64,000 bases of DNA from Bradyrhizobium stylosanthis (GTDB lineage: Bacteria > Pseudomonadota > Alphaproteobacteria > Rhizobiales > Xanthobacteraceae). Below the pieces are notes generated by a model. It saw nothing but the letters and a program-made list of their open reading frames with translations. It was not told the origin of the DNA and made no database searches. The position numbers and the translations under genes were made by a program. Of the stretch, positions 63,649 through 64,000 are shown one piece after another (the first letter of the stretch is position 1; the number at the start of each line of letters is the position of its first letter). The stretch lies in NCBI RefSeq assembly GCF_001641335.1, contig NZ_LVEM01000002.1, positions 301,755-365,754 on the forward strand. Reading direction: 5' to 3'.

Positions 63649-64000
63649 TCACTTCCACGTCGGCGTCATCCACGCGAAGCCGCGCGGATCGCGCAAAGCC
63701 CACGACACCGGCCAGCGCACCTTGATGGCGACGCTGTCGGTCTGGAACAGCCCGCGCTCGGGCCCCATCGAGCCAGCAGCGCCAGGCACGGTATCCATCA
63801 CCAACGTTGCCGCGTTGACGGTCTCGATCTCGGGCTCTGCACTGATCGCGGCAACCAGGGCAGCTGGCGCAATCGCCAGCAGGTCACTGATCACCGCGCT
63901 CGAACCGAAAATGGAGAGGTCCACATCGCTTCGCTCGATGAAGCGCGCGCCCAACATCACAGCCCGGCCGGGAGCGCCCACGAGGATGTAGGGACCGTTG
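63649..64000 (-). CDS. Second HK97 capsid-like protein, C-terminal part; gene runs off the right edge
   Basis: The frame is open from 64000 to its stop at 63649, giving at least 117 residues. The segment PYILVGAPGRAVMLGARF and SIFGSSAVISDLLAIAPAAL, then GSMGPERGLFQTDSVAIKVR ending WALRDPRGFAWMTPTWK, resembles the last 110 residues of the downstream fusion (APQRSLFQTDSLALRMIMPL and VAWTQNVTW). It therefore appears to be a second capsid-type protein in tandem, although its head is not visible. The start codon lies beyond 64000. Confidence 0.8.
   Translation of the reverse strand, partial: NGPYILVGAPGRAVMLGARFIERSDVDLSIFGSSAVISDLLAIAPAALVAAISAEPEIETVNAATLVMDTVPGAAGSMGPERGLFQTDSVAIKVRWPVSWALRDPRGFAWMTPTWK

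Overview
The window looks like a chromosome segment of an alphaproteobacterium of the Bradyrhizobium type. The basis is high G+C, typical rhizobial gene pairs (hrcA-grpE, dnaK-dnaJ followed by a phospholipid N-methyltransferase, rdgB-hemW, rsmI-yraN-gshB), a BA14K-like secreted protein, a Flp/Tad pilus locus and several intergenic palindromic repeat families. Genus assignment is an inference from recognisable sequence, not a search.

Region 1, about 1-28,573, is core chromosome. It holds the end of a Tad pilus operon (cpaC partial, cpaB), two small secreted proteins, an AraC regulator, glutathione synthetase, a YraN nuclease-fold protein, rsmI, a LpoA-like periplasmic-binding lipoprotein, hemW, rdgB and rph. 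Next come the heat-shock genes hrcA-grpE and dnaK-dnaJ, with candidate RpoH-type promoters. The rest is a Tat-exported nicotinamidase-like protein, a PmtA-like methyltransferase, an FMN reductase, pyrF, a DUF1330 protein, dapB, gpmA, an AraC-MGMT fusion, a DUF2244 membrane protein, nth, an EmrAB-type efflux pair and an EI24/CysZ-like membrane protein. Long inverted repeats of at least four families occupy the gaps.

Region 2, about 28,800-36,600, is accessory DNA, partly less G+C-rich: small unknown proteins, a single-domain ATP-dependent DNA ligase, a three-helix membrane protein, a predicted toxin-antitoxin pair (DUF4411 PIN protein plus HTH-ImmA/IrrE protein), a run of overlapping small genes, and a LuxR-type quorum-sensing regulator without a luxI partner.

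Region 3, about 37,000-64,000, is a large part of a prophage. Rightward genes (37,037-40,689) are small, overlapping early-type genes including an XRE regulator and a cysteine-rich protein. A rho-independent terminator at 40,694-40,713 separates them from a long leftward structural operon that enters from the right edge. In transcription order it encodes a partial capsid-like protein, a protease-coiled coil-capsid fusion, a small protein, the HK97-type portal, a collagen-like protein, head-tail connectors, Mu-type sheath and tube, a tail assembly chaperone with a predicted -1 frameshift, the tape measure with an embedded peptidase-like domain, DNA-circularisation proteins, baseplate proteins of the Mu gp44-gp48 series, and collagen-containing tail fibres. 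An HK97-type head joined to a Mu-type contractile tail is the arrangement known from phage SfV. No integrase, terminase, lysis or replication gene lies inside the window, so they should be to the right. The left prophage boundary is not resolved.
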